Positions 7,027 to 7,791 of a stretch of 7,791 bases of DNA are shown piece after piece; the first letter of the stretch is position 1; every line of letters starts with the position of its first letter. Source of the DNA: an uncultured Gemmatimonadota bacterium (lineage in GTDB: Bacteria > Gemmatimonadota > Gemmatimonadetes > Gemmatimonadales > Gemmatimonadaceae). The position numbers and the translations under genes were made by a program. The DNA lies in NCBI GenBank assembly GCA_946887155.1, contig CAMPKM010000119.1, positions 1-7,791 on the forward strand, written 5' to 3'. Under the pieces are notes generated by a model, which made no database searches, was not told the origin of the DNA, and saw only the letters and a list, made by a program, of their open reading frames with translations.

Positions 7027-7186
7027 GAACACGGAATGCGCTGATCCCGCAGATGAACGCTGAACTGCTTGCGACAACCGGAACACCCAGACGCAATCGC
7101 TCGTTACGATGGAACGATGCCTGGGGTGTTCCGGTTGTCGCAGGAAGTACCGGTGTTCCTCTGTAGGATCAGAGCTTCCCGCGTTC
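7027..7186. repeat. composite hairpin element B
   Basis: Same architecture as the element at 4294-4446. The inner arms 7070-7088 and 7124-7142 are perfect 19-bp complements around a 35-base loop (7089-7123). Outer arms 7027-7062 and 7151-7186 match at 27 of 36 positions in phase, joined by short less similar linkers (one-base length difference). The outer arm begins GAACACGGA five bases after the GNAT TAG. The inner stem sequence is unrelated to that of element A, whereas the outer arms share GAAC-CGGA-CGCTG-CGCAGA-GAAC. No T-tract follows. It lies between convergent genes. Confidence 0.78.
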
Positions 7187-7256
7187 TGGCTCACCTGCGA
7201 GAATCGTTCTTCTGTGGAATCAGTGCCTTCCGCGTTCCAGCCCGACTGCGGCAATC
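7155..7256 (+). repeat. 51-bp degenerate tandem repeat, two units
   Basis: Units 7155-7205 and 7206-7256 agree at 38 of 51 positions. The first 32 bases of each unit are the right outer arm of element B and a further copy of it (7206-7237), for example CTGTAGGATCAG versus CTGTGGAATCAG. The 3' parts share CTGCG and AATC. The second unit stops five bases before the TAA of the convergent hydrolase gene. Confidence 0.75.
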
Positions 7257-7260
7257 GCAG

Positions 7261-7791
7261 TTAACGCGGCTGGTGCGGAATCATCCGGACCCCGACGCGG
7301 GCCGGTAAATCGACCTCAGTCTGTTCGCGGCGTTCCTTGAGGTACTGATCCAGGAAACGCAGCGTCAGCGCCGATACCGCCTCATGGACATCGCGCGGAT
7401 CGTCTCCGGACTCGATCCCCAGCATCCCGACGATCGGTGAGCCGAGCAGCGCGCGGTCCGAGAGCGTTTCGTCGGTGGCGCCCTCGAGCCGGGCTTCGGT
7501 TCCTCCGTAACGCAACGCATCGTCAAGCCCTTCGGTGTTGTCGGCCACCGTGAACGCGAGGAACGGCCGACGGACGCCGTTGCGCGCGACGTCCGTCAGC
7601 CCCCGTGGCGCCATTGCCGCAACGGCGGTCACGCGGGGGTCGGTCGCGCCGAGGGCCAGCGCGGACGCCGCACCGGTTCCGCGCCCCATGACGGCAATGC
7701 GGTCGACGCGGATATGCGCATTGAGGGTATCGAGCGAACTACTCGCCGGCAGCGTGACGAGGCGGTTGAGGACAAACGCAAGATCGGCCGT
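7261..7791 (-). CDS. PAF-acetylhydrolase-like alpha/beta hydrolase, 5' end outside window; probable pseudoenzyme
   Basis: The 176 C-terminal residues of a protein whose start lies beyond the right edge; the frame is open to 7791 and ends at TAA 7261-7263. The order DLAFVLNRL, VDRIAVMG, ALGATDPRVTAVAAM, RRPFLAF, LEGATDETLSD, GSPIVGMLG and RFLDQYLKE follows the PAF-acetylhydrolase/dienelactone hydrolase alpha/beta fold. The nucleophile elbow, normally G-x-S-x-G, reads G36-R-G38-T-G40 (numbered from the window edge), so Ser is Gly (codon 7678-7680). The Asp expected 23 residues later in the PAF-AH scheme is Ala61. The His of the usual GxxH..F.D motif is Asp107. The frame is otherwise intact with normal codon use. 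A binding or structural role is therefore more likely than hydrolysis. D84 could supply an acid as in dienelactone hydrolases, but no nucleophile is apparent. Any N-terminal signal peptide is not visible. Confidence 0.78.
   Translation of the reverse strand, partial: TADLAFVLNRLVTLPASSSLDTLNAHIRVDRIAVMGRGTGAASALALGATDPRVTAVAAMAPRGLTDVARNGVRRPFLAFTVADNTEGLDDALRYGGTEARLEGATDETLSDRALLGSPIVGMLGIESGDDPRDVHEAVSALTLRFLDQYLKERREQTEVDLPARVGVRMIPHQPR

Noticed and set aside
7155..7256. CRISPR-like repeat-spacer pattern.
   Set aside because: Only two degenerate units, contiguous and unequal, with no distinct spacers or cas genes.

Overview
The window is GC-rich (roughly two-thirds G+C by eye) bacterial chromosomal DNA. 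The genes look like a soil or sediment heterotroph, and Gemmatimonadota is the best guess. The cues are a secreted DUF5117/Met-zincin metalloprotease whose signal peptide ends in LDAQ, intergenic GGGAATC/GTCGGGAA simple repeats, and frequent GTTAGGC words. This placement is an inference from style, with no marker gene behind it. Nothing looks like a prophage, insertion sequence, CRISPR array or classical resistance island.

Layout, left to right. (1) 33-968, +: a four-helix PepSY-type membrane protein, probably a haem-bearing inner-membrane electron-transfer or siderophore-reductase protein. (2) 970-1551, -: a PlsY-family glycerol-3-phosphate acyltransferase, convergent with the first gene with 1 base between stops, and lacking the usual C-terminal motif. 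(3) 1552-1709: a divergent intergenic region with an operator-like dyad and a strong ribosome binding site. (4) 1710-4289, +: a large secreted zinc metalloprotease with HEVGHTLGLGH and a Met-turn. (5) 4294-4446: a 153-base gapless hairpin element. (6) 4467-6434, +: a two-domain ABC-F ATPase gene interrupted by one in-frame TAG just after the first Walker A. (7) 6395-6507: two back-to-back G-rich short tandem repeats, the first running into the ABC-F C-terminus. (8) 6533-7021, +: a GNAT acetyltransferase resembling the ArgA/N-acetylglutamate synthase type. (9) 7027-7256: a second hairpin element of the same family plus a third copy of its arm. (10) 7261-7791, -: the 3' part of a PAF-acetylhydrolase-like alpha/beta hydrolase in which the expected catalytic residues appear to be replaced.

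The genes do not form one pathway; they look like independent housekeeping and accessory units. The most unusual material is (a) the repeated composite hairpin family, whose two members each begin 4-5 bases after a TAG stop codon, share GGTAGGGC at that junction, and enclose perfect 19-21 bp stems of unrelated sequence; (b) the probable catalytically dead hydrolase; (c) the singly interrupted ABC-F gene; and (d) the recurring GTTAGGC word.
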